Assembly (NCBI GenBank): GCA_945643635.1
Contig: CALZFC010000040.1
Location: forward strand, 1,665,001 to 1,729,000
Length of the DNA stretch: 64,000 bases
Origin: Allodiplogaster sudhausi
Taxonomy: Eukaryota; Nematoda; Chromadorea; Rhabditida; Diplogasteridae
Direction of reading: 5' to 3'
Every line of letters begins with the position of its first letter. Positions within the stretch are counted from its first letter, which is position 1. Positions 13,070 through 22,968 of this stretch are shown here, one piece after another. The notes beneath the pieces were generated by a model, which worked only from the letters and a program-made list of their open reading frames with translations, made no database searches and was not told the origin of the DNA. The translations under genes were made by a program, and so were the position numbers.

Positions 13070-14547
13070 CGTAGTCTCGTCTGGGAGACCGTCCGACCCC
13101 CTCGAATGCCTGCACTCTGATTGCCATCCGATTGGCTGAGCTGCTCGAGCGACGAGGAGTGCATCTTCTGCCCCCGACTCCTCCACATTTAGGGGTGAGC
13201 GAGAGTGGAGAGTACTCTCTTGTTGACTGTCTACCATCTTCTCCCTCAGCAGAAGCAATCCTCCCTGAGTGGCTCTCTCTACCGTGGTCTTCGCTACCCC
13301 GAACGGGCAGCGGCTGGCGGTCCCTTGGCTTCTTTCTCCTCCCCGGCTGACCTTGTCATGGAGTCTTCTTCCTTACCCGCCGCGAGCATTACAAAGGCGA
13401 GTCATCTAATTGTGTTGTATGATCCCCATGCTAATTCTCTTTGTTTCTTTAGACTCTCCCGGCTGATGTTCTCTCTTGTTTTATTGAATCCATCGTCGAC
13501 GGAAATGAGGTTATATTTATACTTTATTTACGCCCACCTTACTGAAAAGGATCATGAATCTGAAACATTTGATGCAGAATTGATTAAAAGAGATTCTATT
13601 ATATTACATAAATGTTGAGGCTCACGAGCGGGCTGTGGCCGAACGTGGAAATGGCGAGTTAAACTTCACCATTCCAGACGCCATTAATGCACTCGAGGAC
13701 GGGTTTCTGGAGGTGACATCAGAGATGAATTGATCATTCTGGAAGATACTCATAATATGTATTAACAGATTGACTTTTGTTCTGTGAGCGGGGACTTTCA
13801 TTCTCAACTTCAACTTTACATTCGCATGGCCGTCAAGCAGTCAGTCATTTGTTTGTGTTTGCAACAGAGAAATGGAAAACTATCTTCTCATTTTCAAAAA
13901 AAGTCGGGGAATATTGGGAAACTTTCACGGGACTTCAATTTTATATTTGCAGCCCTGCCATGGCAGATCTACGACGGATTTATTTGCTGATAATCGCCTT
14001 CGAAAGAACTGTGCTTCTGACCGTGGAGAAGGGTAGCGCCCCCTCATGTAATGCCACTTCCATCGCTCTCTTCGACTCTCACCTTCACTCTTCCGCTACT
14101 GGAGTCACCACTGGTTTCTCACTCTCTCTTTCTCTTACGTCTCTAGTCTTTCTCTTTCCGTTTCCTAATTTCTTCTTTTACAGGCGGCTTGATAGCATGC
14201 TGCAGCTTTCGCCATCTCTCTCGCTTCTGCCACTGGCTCATGCTCAACGTGTTCCCCGAGGCTGTCACTGCCAGGTCCACCCTCGTCAATCCGCCGGTTA
14301 GATAACATTTGGAAAGGGTGGGAGATGTTTCCTAGATGGTCAGCCATGACTGGATTGTCATTGAGGTCTTCGAGATCAGCGCCATCCACCTCGTGTCCCC
14401 TTCCAAGGATGGCGACTGCTTCCTCCAACTGCCCCGGCCTGCCGCTCCCAAGCGACAATTCGTTTTCTCGTACGTTGCATTTCCTCTCTCCCATTACTCT
14501 CTTTCTCTTCTATCTCTTTATCTCTGTCTTTTGGTCTCTCCATTCTG

Positions 14548-14578
<31 letters not shown>

Positions 14579-14857
14579 ATCTCTTTCAGAAGTCGTCGAG
14601 TGCCACGTGGAAAGGAGAACGCTCCGCCCCCTGCCATTCCACCATCTGCCGCCTCTCCCCAGCCACTCCCCACTTCCATCCAGTCTCCGCTTCCGCCTAT
14701 TGATATCATAGCAGCAGCCTGGGCCAGTGCTGGTCTGCCTCCACCTCCTCTGGCTCCGCCCCCTCCTATGCCACGGCCATCTCGAAAGCGCCGCCCACTT
14801 AGCACTTTGCCATGCAGCAACGGCATAGATCCCAAGCAGTGCAAGCGCGGCAGCTGA
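12483..14857 (+). CDS. Unrecognised protein with possible Cys-His catalytic pair and Pro-rich tail
   Basis: Eleven exons join in consistent phase from ATG 12483 to TGA 14857. The N-terminus is Pro/Ser-rich. A segment reading PSNACTLIAIRLAELLERRG (exon about 13073-13196) is followed by helical stretches (VLSCFIESIVDGNE, then INALEDGFLE), then LRRIYLLIIAFERTVLLTVE and, 15 residues on, ALFDSHLHSS...GG.IACCSF (exons from about 13957 to 14300). The spacing N-x-C...hydrophobic strand-FDSH is reminiscent of papain-fold or deubiquitinase-like cysteine peptidases, where the Cys heads a helix and a DSH follows a strand. That is inference, not a family match. The last exon (about 14588-14857) encodes a Pro-rich tail with a basic RKRRP motif that could be a nuclear localisation signal. 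Codon structure looks constrained and all junctions are GT-AG, except one that looks GC-AG (about 13400). Start is tentative. Confidence 0.6.
12795..13072. repeat. (CT)n tract ending at a splice acceptor
   Basis: Pyrimidine-rich intron that ends in tctctcgtag, the acceptor of the next exon (13073). Confidence 0.85.
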
Positions 14858-15450
14858 TAGGAAAGTGGTGGTCGGCTTTTGGCTAGTTGAATAGTTTCAC
14901 CCTTTCTTTAATGTGGTGAATCGTTCATTATTGATCGATATCCTTCTTGTATTCATAGGATTTTGGTGTTGTTTCGCCTGGGATGTTTGTGAAAGAAGGC
15001 TTTGTATCGCTAGAATCTTCTCCGGCTATCCATTCAGTCCTTTCATTTCAGTGAGCAGCTGTTTCTGTTCTTCTTGTTGTTAGTGATTGTTATGGGTTAG
15101 CGTGTTATATTGTTCGTACGGGTGTCAATATTGTCAGATATTATAGATCTGGTTAATATTTATGTAAATTTTGGAAGTAGAATTCTAATTGTTTGCAGTT
15201 GCTGGGTAAATTTCTGTACTATGCGGTGTAATTGATCTCTAATCGATTCTTGTTTTTCTCGTTCATGGAAATAGAGGAATGGAAGCAACATATAAATACA
15301 ACAAAGATTTACTTATTACGTAGATATGTTTTTATACCGAAAGCAGCCATTGGAATTCATGATTGTGAACAAGCTCTTGTGAGGGATTGCGTCGCTAACA
15401 TGCATCGGTAAAATATTAGTTCTATAATATTTTAGTACTATGTATGTACA
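14858..15450. other. Intergenic spacer between convergent genes
   Basis: AT-rich 3' flanks of two convergent genes. I see no open frame or repeat of note. Confidence 0.5.
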
Positions 15451-16834
15451 TCACGATTCCGTGACATGAGAGTCTTGGTAAAATGGTCTCTCAATTGTTG
15501 TGCGTAGCCGCCAGCGTCTAGCGTGCAGGTGATCGGATGGGATTGTGAACATCTCTAGGCTCGAAGACAAGTAAGTCGGGATGTCGGGGACGCGGAGATG
15601 CCGCTTCGGACGCGGCGCCGCGCCCGGCCTTTTCCAGTCCGCTTCATTGAAGAAGGTCACACGTTCCTCCGAGGGGATATCGAAGAGATTGTACTGGAAG
15701 AGAAGGGAGGGCATTTCGTTCCTCTGCTCATGCAGGTACCGGAACCGGCGTTGGGTACGCCAGGATATGGTAGTTCCCGTAGCGGAAACCGCAACTCAAG
15801 CCACCGTCGTAACTCGTCACAAGCGCCATCTCGAATAATAAATATTTAGCTTCGCTGTCCCGCTATAGAATGAGCAGAAGTTTAGCTTGCTTTGAATACC
15901 TCGCTATTCGAGATGATTGTCTCGAAGGACTGGTTGAAGACCGCGTGGATGGCTTGTTGCACATTCTGAAATGAAGACCGGAACTTGGGAAGCAGCAACG
16001 ACAAGAAGATTGAATGCATACGTGAGCCAGTCGATGCTTATCGGCCGAAGTGCTGAGAGTGCGTCGAATTGCCTGCAAAGAGCATCGTTGACTGCAGAAG
16101 GATGTTGATGGGGATTGAAGGGAAGAGTGCCTGGAGGGCAGTTCCATGCAGCCTTTCGTCCATGCAATTCGCCACCCGGTAGTCATCGCCATCCACGCGA
16201 ATCTCGTCTGCAATTTGACGAACATATGTATGAATTTAAACATATTCGAGAGCCATCTCTCTCCTGAACTTGCCTCCGAATTCTTCTTTCCCTTCCTGGT
16301 CTTCCCTAACACTCACATCTACCGGCCAGGGGGTCTGACCAGGCAGACCAGTCGAGCCGAGAGGCTCTCCAAAGTCTACAGAAGAAAGAAAGTCTTCCTC
16401 CTGCTGATCCTCAAGATTGTACTGAAAAGAATCCATTGTACTACAAATTCTTCACGAAGGGGACTGACAGACTCTGGCGTTGGCCAGGCATTGACGTAGA
16501 AGTCTCCAATCTTTCTCTTACACGCGAGATGCCCATCGATTGATGACGACAGTGTCTCGAAGTTACTCTCTGATAAGATGACCTCGAAGGTTCGTCCGAA
16601 TTCTGATTGGGCTGCCAACTGGACACGCTGCACAGAGGGGTTAGAGATTCTCATATCTTTCTCTCTCATGCTCCCCATCTCTTTGTCTCGGTTTGTCTCT
16701 CTTTTTGTGTCCCTATTTCTTCTATCAGTCCCTCCTCTCTCATGCTTTTCTCTCTTCTTTCGTCTCTCTCTCTCTCTTTCTCGTCTCTCTCTCTCTCGTC
16801 TCTCTCTCGTCTCTCTCTCTCGTCTCTCTCTCTC

Positions 16835-16866
<32 letters not shown>

Positions 16867-17761
16867 CCTGGCGATGTCGCCGAGTCCATAATCGTGTGTG
16901 AGTGTGCTCTCGAACAAAGTTCCCAATACCCGGTTAGGGCATCTCATTGATGGCTTGCGCGGTATCTCTTCATCCCTGGAAGCACAAATTCTTTCCCTGA
17001 GAGCTTGCTTTTTAGAGAGAAGCCACCACTCCTGCTGTCCTCCCGGTCGGCTGGCGGATGTTCCAAGAATCTCTCTGAATTCGATCGTTGCCATATCATC
17101 CTCTTCTGCTGTCAGAATTGGGTACTGGAAGGGTGGAAAGAAATGAGTTAAGAAAGTAATATAATTTCCCTCTGCATGAACCGTGAGGTAAAAGAGAGCG
17201 AAGCTAAAGCAGAGACCTGGAGTGGTGACTCGAAGGCGATGGCCTTGTATCGGCGGTACCGCTTGCGGCAGTGCTGAGTGCGGTTGGAACCCTGTGATGA
17301 AAGATCAATGAATAAACAACTGTTGATATACTAAGAGAACCTGAACGTCTTGATCTTCCTCGTCGTAGAGATGTGTCACAACATTCATATTCACATCCAC
17401 GTAGGTCAGCATTACCTGATTGAAGAGCTGTTGTCTTCTCAAATTTCAAGACATACAACAATGAATATTCTCTAGAATACTTCCATTCACCTCGTAGCTT
17501 CTCCCTGTCCAGACTTCAAGAGCGCGCTCGATTTCCTACAACAAAACATATACACCTTAGGGCGACGAAAATTATATGTCTTTTGCTGACATATGCGATG
17601 TCGCCGAGCTTGGCAGTGGAGTTGTTCTCGTAACGGTCGATGATCTCCTCGATGATGCTCGAGGTGATCGAGGCGTAGCAGCCTTCCAGAGCATCCGGCG
17701 CGTCTTCCCCTTCAACACTGAAGCTTCTATACCGAATCAAATGTGCAAGAAGACAAAACAT
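15451..17761 (-). CDS. Unrecognised multi-exon protein with ultrashort introns in the model
   Basis: Reading leftward from an in-frame ATG at 17761, about ten exons keep phase: one ending at about 17588, then 17491-17535, about 17356-17416, 17219-17292, about 16874-17124, about 16446-16630, about 16323-16437, 16093-about 16209, 15985-16072 and about 15902-15965, followed by the last two coding blocks to the stop at 15451. The protein begins with an acidic, helical region (ITSSIIEEIIDRYENN) and contains motifs such as GQQEWWLLSKKQALRERIC, AAQSEFGRTFEVILSESNFE and a Pro/Arg-rich C-terminus. No signal peptide, membrane helix or known domain is visible. To keep frame through 15720-16100 the model needs introns of 20 nt (16073-16092), 19 nt (15966-15984) and 16 nt (15724-15739). 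The alternative is a decayed gene or base-call indels. The true start may lie in an upstream exon, because an acceptor precedes RSFSVEGED. Confidence 0.5.
16755..16865. repeat. (CT)n tract
   Basis: tctctctcgtctc units, intronic in the minus-strand unrecognised gene, so purine-rich in that transcript. Confidence 0.9.
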
Positions 17762-17911
17762 TCATGAGAGAGCGCCTCTTCCCCGCCGTGAACATTTCCA
17801 AGCAAGTTACCTAAACGCAAGACTATTGACTATTGGATTCACACTCTAAGTAGGTTCTAGATACCAAGGATTGATCCAAATTAAACCCGAACTATTAACA
17901 TTAGAAAAATG

Positions 17912-18928
17912 TTACAACCATTTCCTTTCAACGGCATAGGAATTCGATAATCCTGTATTGCCTTTTCATCGTTGACAGTATCAACATAACACATAATTTG
18001 AAAGAAAGCGCGTTATAAAAATTTCCCTGCAATTATACATATTTGACAAAATTGTGAGCAGGACATCTGCACAATGTAACATACATACATATGTATGTAC
18101 ATATGTATGTCGCCAGTTCCCATCTCTCCTCCTGCCCTCTTCCAAGCTTTCGAATTCACTTCGCTTTCTCCCTATCAGCATCTGTTCCGACTAGTCTGGC
18201 AGTCGAAAAAGCATTTTTGCTAATTCTAATCTTAAATAAATTTTATTTTAGATGATAAGAAATGAAAATATTACCTGCAGCATTTCCAGCTGCATTTCCT
18301 GCAGCATTGCCACCAGAATTTCCGGCAGCATTTCCTGCTGAGTTGCCTGCAGCAGTTCCGGCAGAATTTCCAGCCGCATTGCCAGCAGAACTTCCGACCG
18401 AATTTCCAAAAGAGCTGGCGATCGAGTTCGGGAAAGGACCGAATTGACTGCTAACGACTTGTGGGAAAACTTGAGCAGGCGGTGCGAATTGACCTACAAA
18501 TTCAAATTCTGTTCATACATATATAAGAGACAAACAAGGTTGCAATAAATTGTTATCCCCAAATTCTAAATTTTCTCAACATGTTTTAAACCCAGGCGTG
18601 TCTGAAAGGAACCGTTAAAACTCAAGGATGCAGGTGGAACGAGAGCCGACTGGTTGACAGGGAGTGATGGAGCCGCGAGCGGTGCGGAAGCTTGTACAGC
18701 TGAGGCTGCTGCAACTGATCCCGCAGCGGGCACAAATGAAGGAACAGCTACCGCGGCAGGCGCGGAAGCGGCTGTGACGACTGGAGCGACGACAGGAGGA
18801 GCAGCGGCCAAGGCCCCTAGGCCTCCTAGTCCTCCTAGCCCTCTTAGTCCGAGGACGAATGGGCACCCGGATGCAACGACTGAAGTCAAAAAGATCATCT
18901 GAGTTATGGAGTAGATGCTTTCTTTCAT
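17912..18928 (-). CDS. Secreted Ala/Gly/Asn tetrapeptide-repeat protein
   Basis: Three exons are predicted: about 18600-18928, about 18275-18493 and 17912-17952. The start at 18928 opens a hydrophobic signal-like N-terminus (SITQMIFLTSVVASGCPF). Next come Leu/Gly repeats (LGGLGGLGAL) and an Ala/Val/Pro/Ser-rich region. The second exon encodes about eleven tandem four-residue units of the form A-G-N-A/S (GNAAGNSAGNAAG type). The short last exon supplies a terminal GLSNSYAVERKWL before TAA. The composition resembles structural, cuticle or extracellular-matrix proteins, but no family is assigned. Only the first exon has a long open frame; the repeat exon was found from its coding-phase 12-nt periodicity. 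The terminal exon is the least certain part. Confidence 0.6.
18275..18420 (-). repeat. 12-nt coding repeat (Ala-Gly-Asn-x units)
   Basis: On the plus strand this appears as repeated gcagcatttcctg/ccagcagcattgcc-like 12-mers with substitutions. Read on the minus strand, each unit encodes Ala-Gly-Asn-Ala or Ala-Gly-Asn-Ser. Changes are mostly at third codon positions, as expected for a repeat kept for its protein product. Confidence 0.75.
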
Positions 18929-19777
18929 GGCAGTTACAAACCAGCGAGTAAACAGAAGAAGACGAGGGAGACGAGTCGCATCTCAGCCTTTCTTCTACAA
19001 AACGAATCACTTTCTGAAACCACTCGAAGCGGACTCCTTTAAGTGAAGCATTAACTCTATTTTGAAGTGCTTTGCAAGTAAAGATTTTTATTTTTTAATT
19101 TTTTTAACGAAGCAGACAGAACTGATCAGGGGATCAAACAATTGCGAACGCGCATTGTTAGGGCAGTGGAATGTACATAGTAATCTAGAAAAGGAAACAC
19201 TACCGAGTTCCTTAAACAAAGAAAGTTAACCAAGCCAAAAGCAAAAAGCTAGTGAATTTGCCACACTCTCACATTCCTTTTGCTGCCTCCGGATCTCACT
19301 TCGCTCTCCTGCGTTCTCTGTCAAATCTTCTTGTTTTGCATTTCTAAAAGTGGCTTTCAAGACAGCATTTAAAAAATGTTTGGTCTTCTGACTATTACAA
19401 CTTTCTAAATGGCGAGGGCGAATGGCGAATGAAGAGAGTAAAATGGAAGCTAGGCTGAGCTTATTACATGCAACGGCACAAGGACAGTGCTCTCTTGCTG
19501 GCTAATCAGATTAGTGTTAATCATCTGCAGTGGAAAGCAGAAAAAGTGAAGTTATTCTTTCGGAGCATTAGTCTCTTCGCCATTTCAAGAATAGAACTTT
19601 ATCGCTCATCCCCGGTTAAGACATTTAAGAAAATGAGCAGGCACAGATGGCATTGGAAATAATTTACTTGTTAACATAAATGTTGTATGTACAAGTATCT
19701 TCTGAGCTCTTTAATTATTAGGCATGTGGCAAAGTCGTTCCTCCCTCGATCCCTCGCTCTCTGCTTCCATCTCTGTT
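18929..19777. other. Spacer upstream of the secreted repeat-protein gene
   Basis: No gene supported. This is the 5' flank of the minus-strand repeat-protein gene and the 3' flank of the minus-strand receptor gene. Confidence 0.4.
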
Positions 19778-21599
19778 CTACGAGTACGATGCTCCTTCTG
19801 CACCAGCGACGCTCACAATGCTGACGAGAGTGTGAGTGGTTTGAGTGCGTGGCCGACAGGGCACGCAGAGAAAGAGACTGCGAGAGAAGAAACCGATCAA
19901 GGAGTCACATCTACCCGAAGAATGGAACCTTATCATTTCCTTGCGCAACGTGGGAATGAAGAAGAAGAGAACGAGTGGATTGATGAGAGTGGCGAGAGAA
20001 GAGAGAATGCTCGCTACTGTCAGCAGAAAACTGGACAGGCTGATCTGCGCTGAAAGGACTACAACGTGGCTGTATTAATTCTTTTTTTCTTTCTTTTTAT
20101 TTCCAACTGTAGTTGAAGGCGATGAGGAAGACAATGTTGGCCCCGTATGTGGCGCTCTCCGCCGCGGAAACTGCCAGCAGACCCGTGGCGGTATGCAACT
20201 GGGCACGTACGCGACGCGTCCTGATACGCGTCACGTTTCCGAAGGGAACCGAACGGATTCGCCGTTCTAGAGAAGACTCTTTTGTGATCTTGATGGTGAA
20301 GAGATGCAGCAATCGCTTAGTTTTGTAATGAGTCAACAAGAAAGAGTGAGCTACCGCACTCGTCGATGTGCCGTGCGTGTCTGTATAACTTGATGAAAAC
20401 GAACACATTGCAGTAGTTGTTCACCATCAAAATGCTCAGTGAGTATCCATTGTAGATCTGCAAAAATCCATCTTGTGTCAACATTCTACATCATTTTCGC
20501 CATTTCGAATAATAAGATCCCTTCTGGCAGAGTAACGAACCAACTGCATTGGTTTCCACTCGATGTCTCTGAAGACCGGGCACTCGTCATTGCGGAGAAG
20601 AGCCCCGGTAGTCAGGGCCAACACCATGTACACACCCTAGAAGCAGAGCGCCATCATTAATTCGGGATAACTAACAAATTATATGGAGATGTTCTATCTG
20701 CTCATAAATATTTACGTATACATTTGTATGTATGTATGCACATACATATTTATGTACATACTCCTTTTCTCAAGTTTGAAAGTCTGCTACTTTATTAAAA
20801 ATAATGGAGATTCTCGTATTTCAAAAATTTACATTTCGTTGTTCTCGTATTTTTCTTTCGTTCTTTACAGCAAACTCGAGTGAATATCAAGGCTTACGTA
20901 TGGAATCCAAATAAGAATTGTGATGAAGACGAGAGAGCGGAAAAGGAGCAGCTTGTCGTGGACGATGAGAGCGTAACGCACTAATGAAATCGCCTTAATC
21001 AGAACTCAGGTGACTGGATGACGGAGAGAATGTGCTGTGTCATGTGATTAAACATGTACAATCCTGCATCATTGCTCAAATATTCCAACCAAGCAAGAAA
21101 AGAAGAAACATGAACTTATATCAACAATAAAATAGATGTCATCTAACGCAAGACGCAGTGTAGATTCCATTGCGGGTGTTTTGTGAGAAGTGCTTGAGAA
21201 AGGAGCAGAAGAGAGTGGAGATCCGGAAGGGAGGATCAAGAGGGAGCACGGAAAACACGAACAAGTTGTGCAGCAGGATTGGCACCGAGCAGCCGAAACC
21301 CACGTACGTGAGAAACACAGCAGTCATCTGCTCAGGGAAGGAACGGTATGCATTCATTCCAGAAAAAAACACTTACTGATAAAGAGAAAACTAGAGTTAA
21401 CCTTATATCTGGAGAAAAGGAAGGGCTTGCGAATGAGGATGACAGTGAGAATGACGACGGAGAGGAAACCGGCAGACTTTGAAGTCACGTTCCGCAAGGC
21501 GGCCGCGTAGTACTTCTTGTGGAAGGCGTGCAGTCCCAGACTTTCAGTTGTAGTATCAACGAGAAATGGAGATGTCCTCCACCCGCCGCCTGCCGACAT
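19778..21599 (-). CDS. Seven-transmembrane receptor, chemoreceptor/rhodopsin-like
   Basis: Exons read leftward from ATG 21599 to a TAG at 19778-19780. In order: an N-terminal tail and first helix (GFLSVVILTVILIRK), a second (AVFLTYVGFGCSVPILLHNL), an RYALIVHDKLLLF stretch at the place of the DRY region followed by VFITILIWIPY, an extracellular loop with a Cys (RNDECPVFRDIEWK), a helix (LSILMVNNYCNVFVFIKLY), a basic third intracellular loop (SLERRIRSVPFG, RIRTRRVRAQ), helix six (TYGANIVFLIAFNY), and helix seven with LINPLVLFFF followed by PTLRKEM. The NPxxxFFF-type helix seven and basic loop three support a G-protein-coupled receptor. Joining helix five to loop three in phase needs a 22-nt intron. 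Receptor subfamily and ligand cannot be told. A further hydrophobic stretch at about 21785-21875 may be an upstream exon or noise. Confidence 0.7.
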
Positions 21600-22968
21600 T
21601 CTCTGTGAGGAAGCAGCAATCAAGTGCAGTGGGAAATGTACCTATGCTTGGTTATTTTATAGAAGAACACCTTCTATAAAAATGATAGTATTCCAAGTAG
21701 TCAAAGAACAATTTGTAGAAGGAGTAATTTCTTTCTTCTGTCAAGCTGCATTCTGAATTTTCTCTCTTTCTCTCTTTCACTCACCTTGCCACTGAATAAA
21801 ACGCTAATTTCTTTTGCGCCACAGATTCCAACTGCAAGGGCGAGAATTGCAGAGATCTGTAGAAAGAGTCTGAAATCAGAGACTGAGTAAGAGGTACTGC
21901 TATCCAGAGAGAGAAAGAGAGAGATAACTAGTGAAACATAGCTAGAGAGACAGAAGCATTGAGCTCCTCGTGAGCAACTTGTTACTTTGCTTCTTTTGGT
22001 CCGCACTTTCATTTCCTATAACTAATTTCAGCGTTATAACCTAAATATGATTTCCGGGTACCAGTTTACTTCGAAAAATGCTGTTAAAAATGTGCGTTGC
22101 GTAGGAGTGACAATTGATCAAAATAGAGGCTTTCTTCATTTCTAATTCAGCCTAACGATTTTGTTCGCTTAAAAATCCAAAAGAAAGTGCATTTCGGGGC
22201 TCTTCCCACACGATATTTATTATAGCTTTACAGGACAGTGTAAAAAAAAAATACAGTCATTTAGTTTTCCGTGCTGAGGATTGGGTCTCAAGGTCTCACT
22301 GATATAACATTTCTGCATTTTCCTTCTTTTATTCTCAAAAGTTCAAAAGGTTTTTTCTATACATTATCGAAATGGCGTCATTCGCCCTCACAATAGTCTA
22401 ATTTGCTTACCCTTTGTTACTGTTCCTGATAAAGAATTCTAATAAAGGTGGTGCAGTCTCTCTTCTCTTCTCTCTCTCTCTCTCTCTCTCTCTCCTTCTC
22501 TCTTTCTCTCTGTCTCTCTATGTCTCTCTCGGTCTCTCTCTCTGTCTCTCTCTCTGTCTCTCTCTCTCACTCTCCGTCATCACCCTCTTCCTCTTTCTCA
22601 TTGCCACCCTCTCATTGAAATGGGTCATAAATGCCGACACATTGGGCGTACATGTGAGGTGTGAAAATGAAGTGCCAGAGCGGAGCTTCAGCGATAAGCT
22701 CCCACTCTGCTATCACTTCTCGCTCTAGGAAATTTTCTTTCAAATATATTTTTTAAGTTTAAATATAGAAAAGAAGAATAGGCTTCGTTGAACGTTGCAG
22801 TCAGCGTCCACGGAATGGTTCGCAGGGAGGAGACACGGCGAGAACGAGCTGTGACTCTGCCTCATCTCGCGTGGCCACAACGAGATCTCAGATGGCTGTT
22901 TGGGGTGCAGAGAGACAACAAGAGAAAGGGAGAGCAAGAAGAGAACAAAGAGAAAGAGAAAGATTTTT
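21600..22968. other. Spacer between divergent receptor and otopetrin-like genes
   Basis: Contains a (CT)n tract at about 22460-22575. The 5' end of the otopetrin-like gene probably lies here, but no start exon could be fixed: frames upstream of 22969 are Arg/Glu/Lys-rich from GA-rich DNA and meet a stop. Confidence 0.4.
22460..22575. repeat. (CT)n tract
   Basis: Interrupted (TC)n upstream of the otopetrin-like gene. Confidence 0.95.

Noticed and set aside
15598..15849. Plus-strand Arg-rich frame
   Set aside because: It is the complement of minus-strand exons that fit better as protein and join neighbouring exons in phase.
18062..18110. Palindromic acatacatatgtatgtacatatgtatgt considered as a regulatory hairpin
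   Set aside because: Ordinary (TACA)/(TGTA) microsatellite of a kind seen elsewhere in the window.
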